Origin: JAPEKQ01 sp964516845
GTDB lineage: Bacteria > Joyebacterota > Joyebacteria > Joyebacterales > Joyebacteraceae
Length of the DNA: 32,346 bases
Reading direction: 5' to 3'
NCBI GenBank assembly: GCA_964516845.1
Contig: CAZEXP010000025.1
Coordinates: 1 to 32,346, forward strand
Below the pieces are notes generated by a model, which saw nothing but the letters and a program-made list of their open reading frames with translations, was not told where the DNA came from and did no database searches. This document shows positions 15,807 to 26,300 of the stretch, one piece after another. The position numbers were made by a program, and so were the translations under genes. Positions within the stretch are counted from its first letter, which is position 1. Each line of letters opens with the position of its first letter.

Positions 15807-15841
15807 CGCTCGGGTCACCCCACCCCGGGGCCGCCCGAGCG
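15807..15841 (+). repeat. inverted repeat in 5' leader
   Basis: CGCTCGGG (15807-15814) and CCCGAGCG (15834-15841) pair perfectly around a 19-nt GC-rich loop. It would form a hairpin near the 5' end of the 15914 transcript. Its function is unknown; mRNA stability is one possibility. Confidence 0.5.
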
Positions 15842-15913
15842 CAGAACGATTGTGTCACCATGATATGAAATGAAGAGAGAGTCACTACGCGCCCGTCTTT
15901 CAAGGAGGCACAG

Positions 15914-18900
15914 ATGCGCGGACGGTTTTCGTATGCCCTGACGGTGACGTTGGCGGCGGTGCTCGTTGCGCTGCTCGTCGGTCCCGCTGCGGCTGTCACC
16001 TTCAACGTTCTCGAGTCCGACCAGGCTCACACGGTCGTCGAGATCGAGATTCCGCGCGCCGAGCTCTCGAGCGTGCAGCTCGAGGGACTCACATACGACC
16101 TCCTCACATTTGACGGAGCCCACGCCTACGGTGACGTCGGTGATCCGACGCTTGCGGTCGCCGCGACGCTCATCGCGGTACCGCCCTCCTCCGGCGTTGA
16201 GCTGCGCGTCCTGGATGCGCAGTACGAGACGATGTCGTGTGGGAGGCTCCTGCCGGTGCAGGAACAGGACCGTGAGCCGGGGACCGAACTGGCATACAAC
16301 GCCGACGCGTACGCGCGCGGCTCGCTCTTCCCTGAGAATGCTGTCGCAATCGGTGATCCCGCCATCATGCGTGATTACCGCGTCGTCCCCCTCCGATTCT
16401 ACCCGGCGTCGTACGACGCGAAGGCCGGAGAGCTCCGGATCGCGACGCGGATGACCGTTGAGCTCAGCTACGATGCTCCGGGTCGAACGAACGTCAAGAC
16501 GACGGCCCGCGCTGAGTCGCCCGCCTTCAGGAACATCTACGAGGCGCAGATCGCGAACTACGAGTTCCTGTCGTCGCGATACGAGAGCGACTCGCGAGGC
16601 AAGTACCTCATCATCACGGCCGACACCTACTACGACAACATCCTCCCGCTGGCCGAGTGGAAGCACAAGATGGGGTTCGAGGTCGAGATCGCGAAGCTCT
16701 CGGTCATTGGCTCGACCTACACGCAGATCAAGAGCTACATCCAGACGGCGTACGACACGTGGGTCGTGCCGCCCGAGTACATCCTGTTCGTGGGCGATAC
16801 CGACGTCCTCCCGACGCACAGCAGCTCCAGCGGAACCGATGACGGCTACTGCCAGCTCGAGGGATCGGACCCGCTGATCGACGTCTTCTGGGGACGCTTC
16901 TCCGGCGACAGCGATGCGGACATCAACCTCATCGTCGACAAGACGATGCATTACGAACGCACTCCGTACATGGCCGACATCTTCTGGTTCCAGAGTGCGT
17001 GTCTCATCGTCCGGGATGACTACGACTCCTCGGACGTCACGTACTACGAGGACACATGGCACGCCTACAACCTCATGTCCAACGAGGGGTTCTCGGTCAT
17101 CGACACACTGTTCCGCAAGAACGGTGACGACTACAACGACATCCACGCGTCCGTCGACGCGGGTCGCGTGTTCGTCAACTACCGTGGTCAGGGCGTCTCG
17201 AACTGGTGGTCGCCGTTCGACGCGAACCCGAACAGCACGAACCCGGGGTACAAGCTGCCGGTCGTGATGTCGGCAACGTGCGGCACGGGGACGTACAGCT
17301 CGGACGGCTACCCTTGTGAGACGTGGATGCGCGCCGGCACGGTCGGTGCGCCCCGCGGCGCCGTCGCATTCCTCGCAACGAGAGAGATCGTCTCGCATGG
17401 CGCTCATCTGAGAAGCATCGTCAACCAGAACTTCTACACGGCCATCTTCAACCTGAAGATGCACACGATCGGCGAGGCATTGGCCTACGCCAAGGTGTTC
17501 GTCTACACGACGTATGGCGATGAACCGGAGTACGAGGGCTGGAACTGCCAGGGCGACCCGGCGCTCGACGTCTGGACGTCCAAGCCGGTCGAGCCCGACG
17601 TGACGCACTCACTGACGGTCCCGAACGGTCCGAGTTCCTACCTGGTCACCGTCGAAGACGGCGGGAGCCCGGTTCCGAGCGCGCTCGTGTGCGCGTACGC
17701 TGAGGGTGAGATCTACGAGACCGCCACAACCGACATCAACGGCAACGTGAACCTGAGCGTCAACCCGGTGCTCGCGGACACGATGTGGATCACGGTCAGC
17801 GGCCACAACATCCACCCGTACGAAAGCCACGCCGTGGTGACAGTGGACGGCCCCTTCCTGCAGTACGACAGCGCGTCCCCGGACGACTCCGGCGGCAACA
17901 ACGACGGGCTCGTCAGCCCGGGCGAGACGGTTGCGCTGACGGTCACACTCGAGAACTCCGGCCCCGACGATGCGACGAACGTGTACGGCGTGCTTCGCTC
18001 GAACGACATGTACGTGGCGCTGGGCGACACCACATCGCTGTACGGAACCATCGTGTCCGGGAACACCGGCGACAATGTCACCGACTTCTCATTCGCGGTC
18101 GACCCCGCATGTCCGGACGGCCATGAGCTGGCGCTGACGCTCTACGCGACGGCAGATGACGTTCGCGGCGCCTGGACGATCCTCATCCCGGACGTGACCG
18201 TGTCCGCGGCCGATCTGAACGTCGGCGGCGTGACCTTCGACGACAGCGGTGCAGGCGGCGACGGGGACGGAGTCCTCGAGGCCGGCGAGACCGCGTGGAT
18301 CAACATCACTCTCGACAACGATGGCGCACTCGGCGTGACGGGAGTTGTCGGCCAGCTCGTTTCCACCGATGCGTACGTCGCGATCACCGACGATGACGGG
18401 TCCTTCGGAGACATCGGCACGGGCGGCAGCGGCACGAACGCCGCCAACTCATTCCGCGTGAGCGTGAGCCCGACGATCCCGCCGGCTCATCTGATCGGCT
18501 TCGATCTTGACGTCACGGGCGAGGCGGCCACGTACACGCACAACGAGACTATGGCGTTCTCGACCTCGGCCGGCGGTACGGCGACACAGAGCCCGACCGG
18601 ACCTGACTCGTACGGATACTACGCGTACGATGACACGGATACGTGGACCGGGCAGGCACCAACCTACAGCTGGGCCGAGATCACGACGACCGGATCGATC
18701 ATCTCGGCCATCACGAACGCGGACGCCGCGACAACCACGCTTTCGCTGCCGTTCACGTTCAGATACTACGGCACGGACTACACGCAGGTCTCGGTCTGCT
18801 CGAACGGGTTCATCTCTCTCGGCGTCGAGGACTACCGTTTCGGTGACAACTCGTCGATTCCGAACACGCACGGTCCTGACGCGATGCTGGCGCTGTTCTG

Positions 18901-19918
18901 GGATGACCTTGACCCGTCGAGCGGCGGCAACATCTACGAGTACAACGATGTCGCCAACCACCGCTACATCATCCAGTTCGACGCGAACTACCACTACGGC
19001 ACGACCAACGCCGAGACGTGCGAGGCCATTCTCTACGATCCGGCCTACTACCCGACGGCCAGCGGCAACGGCGTGATCGTCTTCCAGTACCAGACGGTCG
19101 CGACGGTCGGCAGCGCAACGATCGGCATCGAGAACCCGGCGCAGAACGACGGCATCCAGTACGTCTACAACGGCAACCACGACGTCAACGGCGCGACGAT
19201 CACTAACGGGCGCGCCGTGAAGTTCACGACGCAGGGCCCGACGCAGTCGGATATCTGGCTTGCCGTGGACGGGCAGACCATCGACGACTCGAGCGGCGGC
19301 AATGGTGACGGTATCGCCCAGCCGAGCGAAGTCTTCGACCTGATCCTCACGATCGCCAACGGCGGCACGGGCAGCGCATCGACCGTGACCGGAACGCTCA
19401 CGACGAGCGACTCGGACATCACGATCGAAGACGGCACGGCGAGCTTCGGCACGATCCCCGGAAGCGGCACGGCCACGAACGCGGCCTCGCCGTTCGTCAT
19501 CAGGGTGGCCGCGGCTCCCGCCGACGGGATCGCGGAGATCGATCTCCACCTCTCGACGGGCAGCCGATACGACACGTACGACGTCGTGACGATCACGCTC
19601 GACCTGACGGGAACCGGGGTCGACGAACCGACCATCCCGGTCGCCTTCGCGCTCCGCCAGAACTACCCGAATCCGTTCAGGGGCGGAACCACGCTCGCCT
19701 TTGACCTGCCGCATCCGTCGAAGACCACGCTCGAGGTCTACAACGTCGCGGGCCGCATGGTCACGACGCTCGTCGACCGCGAGCTTCCGGCCGGCCGCCA
19801 CGTGGTCGCCTGGAACGGCAAGGACAGCAACGGCCATGACGTCTCAGCCGGCATCTACTTCTACCGTGTCCAGAGCGGTGCCAACGAGGCGATGAAGAAG
19901 ATGATCATTCTGAAGTAG
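15914..19918 (+). CDS. giant exported gingipain-like (peptidase C25) protein, catalytic His replaced by Gln
   Basis: This 1334-residue secreted protein has a signal peptide (1-27, ending GPAAA), then a C25-type propeptide-like region. A gingipain-like domain runs from about 229 (YLIITADTYYDNILPLAEWK) to about 555. The nucleophile equivalent Cys456 is present in SATCGTGTY, but the usual GHG His is Gln426 (NYRGQGVSNWW), so it may be a pseudoprotease or use another base. Downstream are beta-sandwich modules, three of them introduced by an acidic DDSGG-type loop at about 656, 775 and 1123. A nidogen-like segment (about 895-1105) and a FlgD-Ig-like tail (about 1236-1334, with NYPNPF and ending MIILK) follow. 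AAGGAGG lies 5 bp before the ATG. It is probably exported to the cell surface by a type IX-like route (inference). Confidence 0.85.
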   Translation: MRGRFSYALTVTLAAVLVALLVGPAAAVTFNVLESDQAHTVVEIEIPRAELSSVQLEGLTYDLLTFDGAHAYGDVGDPTLAVAATLIAVPPSSGVELRVLDAQYETMSCGRLLPVQEQDREPGTELAYNADAYARGSLFPENAVAIGDPAIMRDYRVVPLRFYPASYDAKAGELRIATRMTVELSYDAPGRTNVKTTARAESPAFRNIYEAQIANYEFLSSRYESDSRGKYLIITADTYYDNILPLAEWKHKMGFEVEIAKLSVIGSTYTQIKSYIQTAYDTWVVPPEYILFVGDTDVLPTHSSSSGTDDGYCQLEGSDPLIDVFWGRFSGDSDADINLIVDKTMHYERTPYMADIFWFQSACLIVRDDYDSSDVTYYEDTWHAYNLMSNEGFSVIDTLFRKNGDDYNDIHASVDAGRVFVNYRGQGVSNWWSPFDANPNSTNPGYKLPVVMSATCGTGTYSSDGYPCETWMRAGTVGAPRGAVAFLATREIVSHGAHLRSIVNQNFYTAIFNLKMHTIGEALAYAKVFVYTTYGDEPEYEGWNCQGDPALDVWTSKPVEPDVTHSLTVPNGPSSYLVTVEDGGSPVPSALVCAYAEGEIYETATTDINGNVNLSVNPVLADTMWITVSGHNIHPYESHAVVTVDGPFLQYDSASPDDSGGNNDGLVSPGETVALTVTLENSGPDDATNVYGVLRSNDMYVALGDTTSLYGTIVSGNTGDNVTDFSFAVDPACPDGHELALTLYATADDVRGAWTILIPDVTVSAADLNVGGVTFDDSGAGGDGDGVLEAGETAWINITLDNDGALGVTGVVGQLVSTDAYVAITDDDGSFGDIGTGGSGTNAANSFRVSVSPTIPPAHLIGFDLDVTGEAATYTHNETMAFSTSAGGTATQSPTGPDSYGYYAYDDTDTWTGQAPTYSWAEITTTGSIISAITNADAATTTLSLPFTFRYYGTDYTQVSVCSNGFISLGVEDYRFGDNSSIPNTHGPDAMLALFWDDLDPSSGGNIYEYNDVANHRYIIQFDANYHYGTTNAETCEAILYDPAYYPTASGNGVIVFQYQTVATVGSATIGIENPAQNDGIQYVYNGNHDVNGATITNGRAVKFTTQGPTQSDIWLAVDGQTIDDSSGGNGDGIAQPSEVFDLILTIANGGTGSASTVTGTLTTSDSDITIEDGTASFGTIPGSGTATNAASPFVIRVAAAPADGIAEIDLHLSTGSRYDTYDVVTITLDLTGTGVDEPTIPVAFALRQNYPNPFRGGTTLAFDLPHPSKTTLEVYNVAGRMVTTLVDRELPAGRHVVAWNGKDSNGHDVSAGIYFYRVQSGANEAMKKMIILK

Positions 19919-19927
19919 AGAGCGATG

Positions 19928-19953
19928 CCGGGCGGGATCTCGATCCCGCCCGG
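19928..19953 (+). terminator. hairpin downstream of the 15914 gene
   Basis: CCGGGCGGGAT (19928-19938) and ATCCCGCCCGG (19943-19953) form a perfect 11-bp stem with a 4-nt loop, 10 bp after the stop. There is no T-tract, so it may protect the mRNA end rather than terminate. Confidence 0.5.
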
Positions 19954-20003
19954 ATGCAGCGTGCAAGGGGTCGGCCCGGGGGGGAGGACGCCTTGCCCAA
20001 CAA

Positions 20004-20036
20004 GAGAGGCCGCCCGCGTTCGCGGGCGGCCTCTTG
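20004..20036. terminator. bidirectional terminator between convergent surface-protein genes
   Basis: GAGGCCGCCCGCG (20006-20018) pairs with CGCGGGCGGCCTC (20021-20033) as a very stable hairpin, followed by TTGCTTCG on the plus strand and TCTTG on the minus strand. It lies between the convergent genes ending at 19918 and 20157. Confidence 0.7.
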
Positions 20037-20104
20037 CTTCGTCTCTGAGCATCATGTGACGTGTTCCAGCGCCGATCACCTGCTCCATCAGCGCGGCGCG
20101 GCTC

Positions 20105-20147
20105 TCACCTCAGCGGGTCGGTACGACTCGTTCACCTCAGCGGGTCG
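20105..20147. repeat. 16-bp direct repeat
   Basis: TCACCTCAGCGGGTCG occurs at 20105-20120 and again at 20132-20147, a period of 27 bp, just downstream of the minus-strand gene that ends at 20157. Only two copies are present. No function is apparent. Confidence 0.7.
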
Positions 20148-20156
20148 ATGCTGCCG

Positions 20157-22958
20157 TCACTTGAGCATCACCATCTTGCGGCTCTCGTTGAAGCCCGGAG
20201 CGGTCATGCGGTAGAAGTAGACGCCGCTGGCGCAGGTCTCCCCTGCGTCGTCCGACCCGTCCCACACGACGAACCCCCCGGTCCCGGCGGCGCACTCACT
20301 GTCGAGCAATGTGCGCACAACCTTGCCGGCGACATTGTAGATCTCGATCAGGACGGGGCCGGTCTCCCGAACGCTGTAGGCGATCTTCGTGACCGGGTTG
20401 AACGGGTTCGGGACCGCGTGTGCGAGCATGTTCCGGAACCCGTCGTCCACGACGTCCGTCGGGTCCACCGTCGGGCTCTTCGCGAAGTAGGTCATGATGT
20501 TCTCCATCAGATCGACCCGGTCGGCGATACCCGTGTTGTAGTACCCGGTCGACGGATCGAGGCTGTCCATCATGAACTCCATCCCGAATCCGAGCGCCAC
20601 GGTCTGGTAGCCGAGTGTCGGCTGGGTGTATGCGACTCCGGCGGGGAGAACGGTCGCGTCCAGTTTCACATAGTCCGCAACGGTCTCCGCGCCACTCCCC
20701 GGATAGGGTGCGAGCACGTCGAAGTACATCAGGGTCGGACAACCGCCGGCGAGCACGCACGCTCCATCGTCCGCATCCATGAACACGGATCCACCGACAT
20801 GCTCCCGAAGCGTCGGCACGCTGTCGACCATGACGTCACCAACGCCGTTCTGGACGTAGTCGACAGCGAGCCACTCGGAGAGAAAGTCGAGCGTCTCCGC
20901 GCCGTCCGCGGCGAGCTCCCACGCCCAGTCGTTCCCGGCAACGAGGAAGTTGCGCTCCGCTCCGGCGCCGGCCTCGGCCAGCCACTCGGTCACGTTGTGC
21001 TGGTCGACGTGCCAGAACGTGAACGCGTCGAAGTTCGAGGTCGTCCAGATGACCGTCTCGTAGTAGTCGTAGGCATCGCGGATGGGACCCTCCGAATTGG
21101 CAGTGCCGGACGGCACCGCCACGTCGTAGACGTCCCACTCGTACCCCAGGATGCCCAGGGCTTCGTCGTAGTAATCGATCGAGTGGAAACGATAGTCGCG
21201 GTGCTCCCCGGGGACGCCGCGCGCGTGCTTGTCGACGATGAGCATGCCTGGCTCCTCCTCGCTCGCGGTGATGGGGAGCATCGAGAACTCGAAAACGTCA
21301 TCGGGCGCGCCGTCAGGATACGTCGCGATGTTGCCGACGCCGTCGACAGCCTCGAAGTAGTAGTGAATCTCACTGCCGGCCGTCATGAGGTCCGTCGGAG
21401 GTGAGCAGATCCAGTCATTCCCGAGCGGGTCCAACCGGCGACAGGTGTAGGCGTCCCACGTCGCCCCGTCATCGTTCGTCGCCGCGACAACGACGGTTGC
21501 CACATCGTCCTCATCCCGCACCGTGATCAGCGCAGAGTCCGTGAGCGCCTGGAGGATCTCCTCCATGTACCAGTCGTGGAAGCGATCCCAGTTCGCATAC
21601 TCGAACGATGTACCGGGGTCGCCCGAAGGGATGCCGACACGTTGTCTATTCAGAAGGATCCCGGCGCGATGCGTCCCGGGTTGGGCAGGGTCGGTGTTCT
21701 CAATCGCCCAGGTAATCCAGAGCCTCTCTTCGCCCGCAAAGGCATCCCAGTCATCAGACCATGTACCCCAGAACGGACCGCCATACCAACCACCGGGGGG
21801 TTCGGTCCATCCCCCCCATGGGTCCGGACACCCGGTCGAATCCCCGCTCCGGATGAAGATGTCGAACCGGTCTCCCGATTCGTACGGCAGATCGACCCAG
21901 CAGTCCCACTGACCGACGAGCTTCTCCGCTCCGCTGATATCGATCGGCGGGGTCGTGAGCCATGTATACTCGTCATCGACCATCACACCGGTGAGGGGAT
22001 CGACCGCACCCATCATCCACCCCGATTGGTCGGTGCAGGTGAAGGGGCGACCGGTCTCAAAGTCCACTCCGAGAAGCCCGCGGTAGAAGACGATGCCGGT
22101 CTGGCCGGCTGCTGGGATGTCGTCGTGCATCCAGCCGTTGCTGCCCGGAGACTCACAGTCATCCAGCCATACCTGCGTGTCATTGACCGCAATCTCGATG
22201 TTGTCCAGCTGCCATGCGCCATCCACGACCGAATTGAACGGAGGGTTGGCAAACTCGTCCTGGCAGGAGTAGGCCTCGTCTGACTCGAATCGAAGCTGGA
22301 GACGGATGTCCCCGCCTGCCCAATCGGACAAGCTGAATGTCGGATGCCCGTTCTCGGAGTCCCAATCCCTCGGGAATCCGGGCTTCCCGGCGAAGCCCGG
22401 GTTGCAGATCGTGTAGATGGTCGACCAGCTCCCGCCGCCGTCGTCGGAGATATCTATGTACCCGTAGTCGTAGTCGTGCTCCATGGCGAACCGCTGGTCG
22501 AACTCGAGCACCACGTCGTCACCGGACTGGCTCCACTGCGCGAGCGGCAGGTCGCGGTACATGACCTGATGCCAGTCGTTGCCGTACCCGCGTGGCTGAA
22601 GCCAGCAGATGTCGTAGGTGCCGCACCACCAGGTACTGTCGCCGAGATAGGACTCAGTCAGCCGGATGGTGTCCTTGTGCCAGTAGTTCTCCTGGCGCGC
22701 CGTCCCCGAGAAGTCGATCGACACCCATCCCGCGTTGTCACCGGTGAGGTCCTCGAAGTCCGCATCGAAGATCCACAGCGTCTCGAGGCGTGCTCCTTCG
22801 AGCGCGCCCCGGCAGACGCTGACATCGGGCAGCGGTACAAGCGAGGCGCGCCTCTCCTCCCCGGCCCGCTCGCGCGACGCCGCCGGCATCGCCGTCAGTA
22901 GCAGTGCCAGCACCAGGACCGAGACAGTCGTCGCGCGCATCAGCCATCTTCCGTTCAT
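20157..22958 (-). CDS. large exported multidomain protein with FlgD-Ig-like C-terminal tail
   Basis: This 933-residue exported protein (from the ATG at 22958) has a signal peptide (about residues 1-28). A beta-rich region follows with jelly-roll or MAM-like features (DADFEDLTGDNAGWVSIDFSGTA and later DDCESPGSNGWMHDD), rich in Trp, Asp and aromatic residues. A middle section then reads VVVAATNDDGATWDAYTC and MLIVDKHARG. The last about 85 residues form a FlgD-Ig-like tail (AVPNPFNPVTKIAYSV, YNVAGKVVRTLL, ending KMVMLK). I find no protease motif such as HEXXH or the C25 GHG. The reading frame also opens at an ATG at 22979, separated from this start by an 8-bp G run. Surface export is inferred from the tail, and the function is unknown. 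Confidence 0.75.
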   Translation of the reverse strand: MNGRWLMRATTVSVLVLALLLTAMPAASRERAGEERRASLVPLPDVSVCRGALEGARLETLWIFDADFEDLTGDNAGWVSIDFSGTARQENYWHKDTIRLTESYLGDSTWWCGTYDICWLQPRGYGNDWHQVMYRDLPLAQWSQSGDDVVLEFDQRFAMEHDYDYGYIDISDDGGGSWSTIYTICNPGFAGKPGFPRDWDSENGHPTFSLSDWAGGDIRLQLRFESDEAYSCQDEFANPPFNSVVDGAWQLDNIEIAVNDTQVWLDDCESPGSNGWMHDDIPAAGQTGIVFYRGLLGVDFETGRPFTCTDQSGWMMGAVDPLTGVMVDDEYTWLTTPPIDISGAEKLVGQWDCWVDLPYESGDRFDIFIRSGDSTGCPDPWGGWTEPPGGWYGGPFWGTWSDDWDAFAGEERLWITWAIENTDPAQPGTHRAGILLNRQRVGIPSGDPGTSFEYANWDRFHDWYMEEILQALTDSALITVRDEDDVATVVVAATNDDGATWDAYTCRRLDPLGNDWICSPPTDLMTAGSEIHYYFEAVDGVGNIATYPDGAPDDVFEFSMLPITASEEEPGMLIVDKHARGVPGEHRDYRFHSIDYYDEALGILGYEWDVYDVAVPSGTANSEGPIRDAYDYYETVIWTTSNFDAFTFWHVDQHNVTEWLAEAGAGAERNFLVAGNDWAWELAADGAETLDFLSEWLAVDYVQNGVGDVMVDSVPTLREHVGGSVFMDADDGACVLAGGCPTLMYFDVLAPYPGSGAETVADYVKLDATVLPAGVAYTQPTLGYQTVALGFGMEFMMDSLDPSTGYYNTGIADRVDLMENIMTYFAKSPTVDPTDVVDDGFRNMLAHAVPNPFNPVTKIAYSVRETGPVLIEIYNVAGKVVRTLLDSECAAGTGGFVVWDGSDDAGETCASGVYFYRMTAPGFNESRKMVMLK

Positions 22959-23128
22959 GAACTCGCCCCCCCCACGCATGGAACTCCCCGCCGCACGAAG
23001 CCGCAGCTCGCTGGCTCACGTCGGACAGGTCAAAGACAGAAAATCACGGATTGCACGGAGAACCCGGCAGAGACATCGTCCGGGGTCGGCACGACAGGCA
23101 GGCTTGGGATGCACTTCTGACTTGCCTT

Positions 23129-23157
23129 GAGTCTACCATACCGCCCTGGCTACGGCA
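23129..23157 (-). promoter_or_regulatory. promoter candidate for the 22958 surface-protein gene
   Basis: On the minus strand: TTGCCG (23152-23157), a 17-nt spacer, TAGACT (23129-23134). The predicted start is near 23122, giving a leader of about 165 nt. The -35 is moderate. Confidence 0.5.
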
Positions 23158-23244
23158 AGCCGTTTCCCGCCCCGGGCCCCGCTCGTGTGGAGCGCACGAG
23201 GCACCGGGGGCCAGTACTCCGGGCTCTGCTCGGGTGGTGCACAC

Positions 23245-23279
23245 GAGAAACGGGGGCCGGTATTCCAGCCCCCGTTCTC
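23245..23279 (-). terminator. probable terminator of the C25 gene
   Basis: A GC-rich stem of GAGAAACGGGGGC (23245-23257) with GCCCCCGTTCTC (23268-23279), one base bulged, lies about 80 bp past the stop of the C25 gene that ends at 23358. There is no long T-tract. Confidence 0.5.
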
Positions 23280-23357
23280 TGCTTCGATGGCAGCCCGTGG
23301 GCCGCTGCGGTGGGGTGCCACCGCACGCCCGTGGCGTGCCATGTGAATCCCTCGGCG

Positions 23358-26300
23358 CTACTTCAGCAGGACCATCTTCCCGTCCCGCACCTCACCGGCA
23401 ACCTCCATCCGGTAGAGGTAGACGCCCGTCGCAACGGACTCGCCGAGACGGTCCGTGCCGTCCCAGACGATCTCGCCACGTCCGGCGTCGAACTCGGTGT
23501 CACCCAGTTCCCTGACCAGACGACCCGCAACGTCGAACACGCTCACCTTCACGGCGCCTGGCTGCGGCAGCGAGAAGGCGATGCGCGTCATCGGGTTGAA
23601 CGGGTTCGGGTGGTTGCCAAGGAGCGTCAGTGCAACCGGCAGCTCCTCAACGCCCGTGCCCTCGACGTGCAGCGTCACGGAGACCGTCACGCGCGCGCCG
23701 CCGTTCGAATCGATCAGAAGATCTGCGTAGTAGTCACCGTCGGAAAGACCCGTCGCGTCGAACTGAAGTTCGACATCGGCCGTCTGTCCTGAGTTGACCT
23801 GACCGGTCGCCGGAACGACCGCGAGCCAGTTCACCGGACGATAGATGGAGAAGACCGCGTCGCTCTCGTCCTGGATCACCGGATCGGTGTCGCCGACGAT
23901 CCTGACCAGGCAATCCCCGGAAACCGGACCGGCCACGTTCCAGAGGTGCGAGCCGTCATTGTCGGTATCCGTGGCGATGCCGGTCCAGGTCGAACCACCA
24001 TCGGTGGAGTAGCTCAGCGTGGCGTAGAAGAACTCGCCCGTCCACGTCCACGTGATGTTGTTCGGGTCCCCGATGCCCCACTCCTCGCCGCCGTTCGGCG
24101 CGGTGAGCGTTACTGTCGGACCCGGAGGCGGGCTGATGATGACGGTGCCGGAGACCACGTGCGGCGCGCCGCCGTAGTTGTCACCGGTGAGCGTATAGCC
24201 AACCTCGACATTGCCAGTCACGCCGGCACCGATCGTTACATTGATCGTCGCCGTCGCGCTCTCGGCCGGATAGACGACATCGGAGTAGCTGCCGGTCCAG
24301 TCGATGGCCGCGCCCATGCCCGTCGTCCCGTCCCACGTCAGCGTGCGGCTCGAGACCACGAAGTCGGTGCAGCTGTTGACGGTGACGCCGAACGGGAAGT
24401 CGAGGTTAATCGCCTCGATCCACTCGTTGTCACCGCTGCCGTTGTACGCGGAGAAGATGAAGTCCATCGTCGTGCCCGGCGCGTACTCGTTCGGGGTCGA
24501 CGTCACAGTCGAGCCCGTGAGGTTGCGTTCCATGCCCGCGTCGATAACGTCAATCTGATAGTCGAGAACGCTCAGAGCCTCACCATCATTGCTGATGTAG
24601 AGCGTCCGCGTCGTGGAGTCGTCGGGCTCAAGCGTGACCTCGAACGACGCCGGCGAGACTTCGATGCTCGGCGTGTAGGTCGGACCGACCGTCGCCGTGC
24701 CGAAGTATGTGAGCGTGTTGAACGACGTCACGGTGAGGACGAGGTCGTCGCCCTCCGTCAGCGCGGTCCCGACCGGGATCGTCGCGTCGCCGGAGGCGTC
24801 AGTGAACGCCGAGCCGTAGAGCACGCCGTCGTAGTAGAGCGCGCAGAGCGCTCCCTCGACACCGGCCACGGTCACGTCATAGCTCGTCGCCGCCGAGTCG
24901 ATGGAACCGTCGTGCGAAACGCTGATCGACGAAGGCGTGTCCGTACGGACGTGGAGCGAAGGATCGCCGAAGACGTGCCACGTCAGGAACATGTCCGCCC
25001 CGCTGGTGCCCGATTCGTCCATCATCTGGCAGCTGCCGTTGTAGCAGAGACCGCCGAACGTGAGCTTGTCCTCAGCGATGAGCAGATCGGTGATCTCGTC
25101 CTGAGCCTGCATCGGAGGATCCCAGTCCTGATTGATCGAGGACATGTACGTGCCAATGGCGCCCGTCGGCTCGCTGCCGTTCGTCGCGCGGAGCCACGCC
25201 TCGGCGAAGCAGGTGTAGTTCGCGAAGTTGCCGTTGACGCATGCGACGCTGATGATGAACGGCAGCATGTTGTCGTTCGTCAGCGCGTTGATCTGCGTAT
25301 TGGAGAATCCGGTCGAGCTCCAGCTCGTCGTTGAACCGTGACCGCAGTAGTTGATGACGCTCCGGCCGTTGTTGAGAGCCGTCGTCACCATCGCCGCGGT
25401 GCCGGTCGGATCGTAGATCTCATCGCACTCGGTGTACGTGAAGGCCAGGAGATCGTCACAGATGTAGCCGACGTGGACATTGTCGTACTCGTCGTCGTCG
25501 CCGGGCCCCTGGTTCGACGCGATGCCCACACCCTTGTGGTACCAGGCAGCGCCCGACTGCGGCTGCTTCTCGTACTCGACACTCCGCGTCACCTGGGTCG
25601 CGACGTCGGCGGTGCTCTCCGCCGAGAAGCGGCCGACGAAGATCTCCGGGTAGTTGTCGGAACCTGCCAGGAGCGAGTAGCTCGGATCGGAGGATCCGCC
25701 TCCGCCCGTGAGCGTCGGCACCTGAGCGGCGTCGCCGACGAGCAGAACATACGCGAGGTCGTGCGTGTCGTAGTAGCTCTGAATGTAGCTCTTGATCGCG
25801 CTGGCCGAACCGCCGGCGGTCGAGACACTGACCATCTCGCACGGAACGCCCATCTGCAGCTTCCAGTCAACGAACGGCTGCATCGTGGTCATGTAGCTGC
25901 CGTAGGCGATGACGAGCATGCCGCCGGTCTCGCCGACCGGCGTGTAGCGGTCCATCCGCGCTTCATCGTAGTTGATGAAGTGCCGGGAATAGAGACGCTC
26001 GAACTCCGCGACGCGCGCGCGGTCACCGCTCGACAGCAGGATGTTCGTGCGGCCCGTGCCGACGCTTCGCGCCTCGACGATCACGCTTGTGTGAACGCGG
26101 AGCGTCTGCGTCGCAGGGTTGTACTGGAACGGGTTGACGACGATCGTCATACCACGCACGTCGCGCATGATGTAAGGATCGCGCGCGAACGCGACGTCCG
26201 ATGGATACCACGCATCCTCGTCATAGAAGGAATCGAATGTGTATGCGACCGTGGCCGGATCGATCGTACGAAGAATCGTGCCCTTCGAAGGAGCGACCGG

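Larger units (their letters stand above)
22959..23357. other. intergenic region between two minus-strand surface-protein genes
   Basis: No gene is seen. The gap holds a promoter candidate for the 22958 gene (23129-23157), a possible terminator of the upstream C25 gene (23245-23279) and a perfect hairpin TGCGGTGG-GGTG-CCACCGCA (23306-23325). Two diverged copies of a CGGGGGCC-rich segment occur near 23200 and 23251, so the terminator area may have been partly duplicated. Confidence 0.6.

Noticed and set aside
18449..19837. Minus-strand open frame within the C25-like gene
   Set aside because: Arg/Asp/Val-rich antisense frame with no start signal; the plus-strand protein has a signal peptide and conserved domains.
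20157..22958. Metallo- or cysteine protease identity for the 933-residue exported protein
   Set aside because: No HEXXH, GHG or Cys-motif was found; only beta-rich modules and the sorting-type tail are visible.
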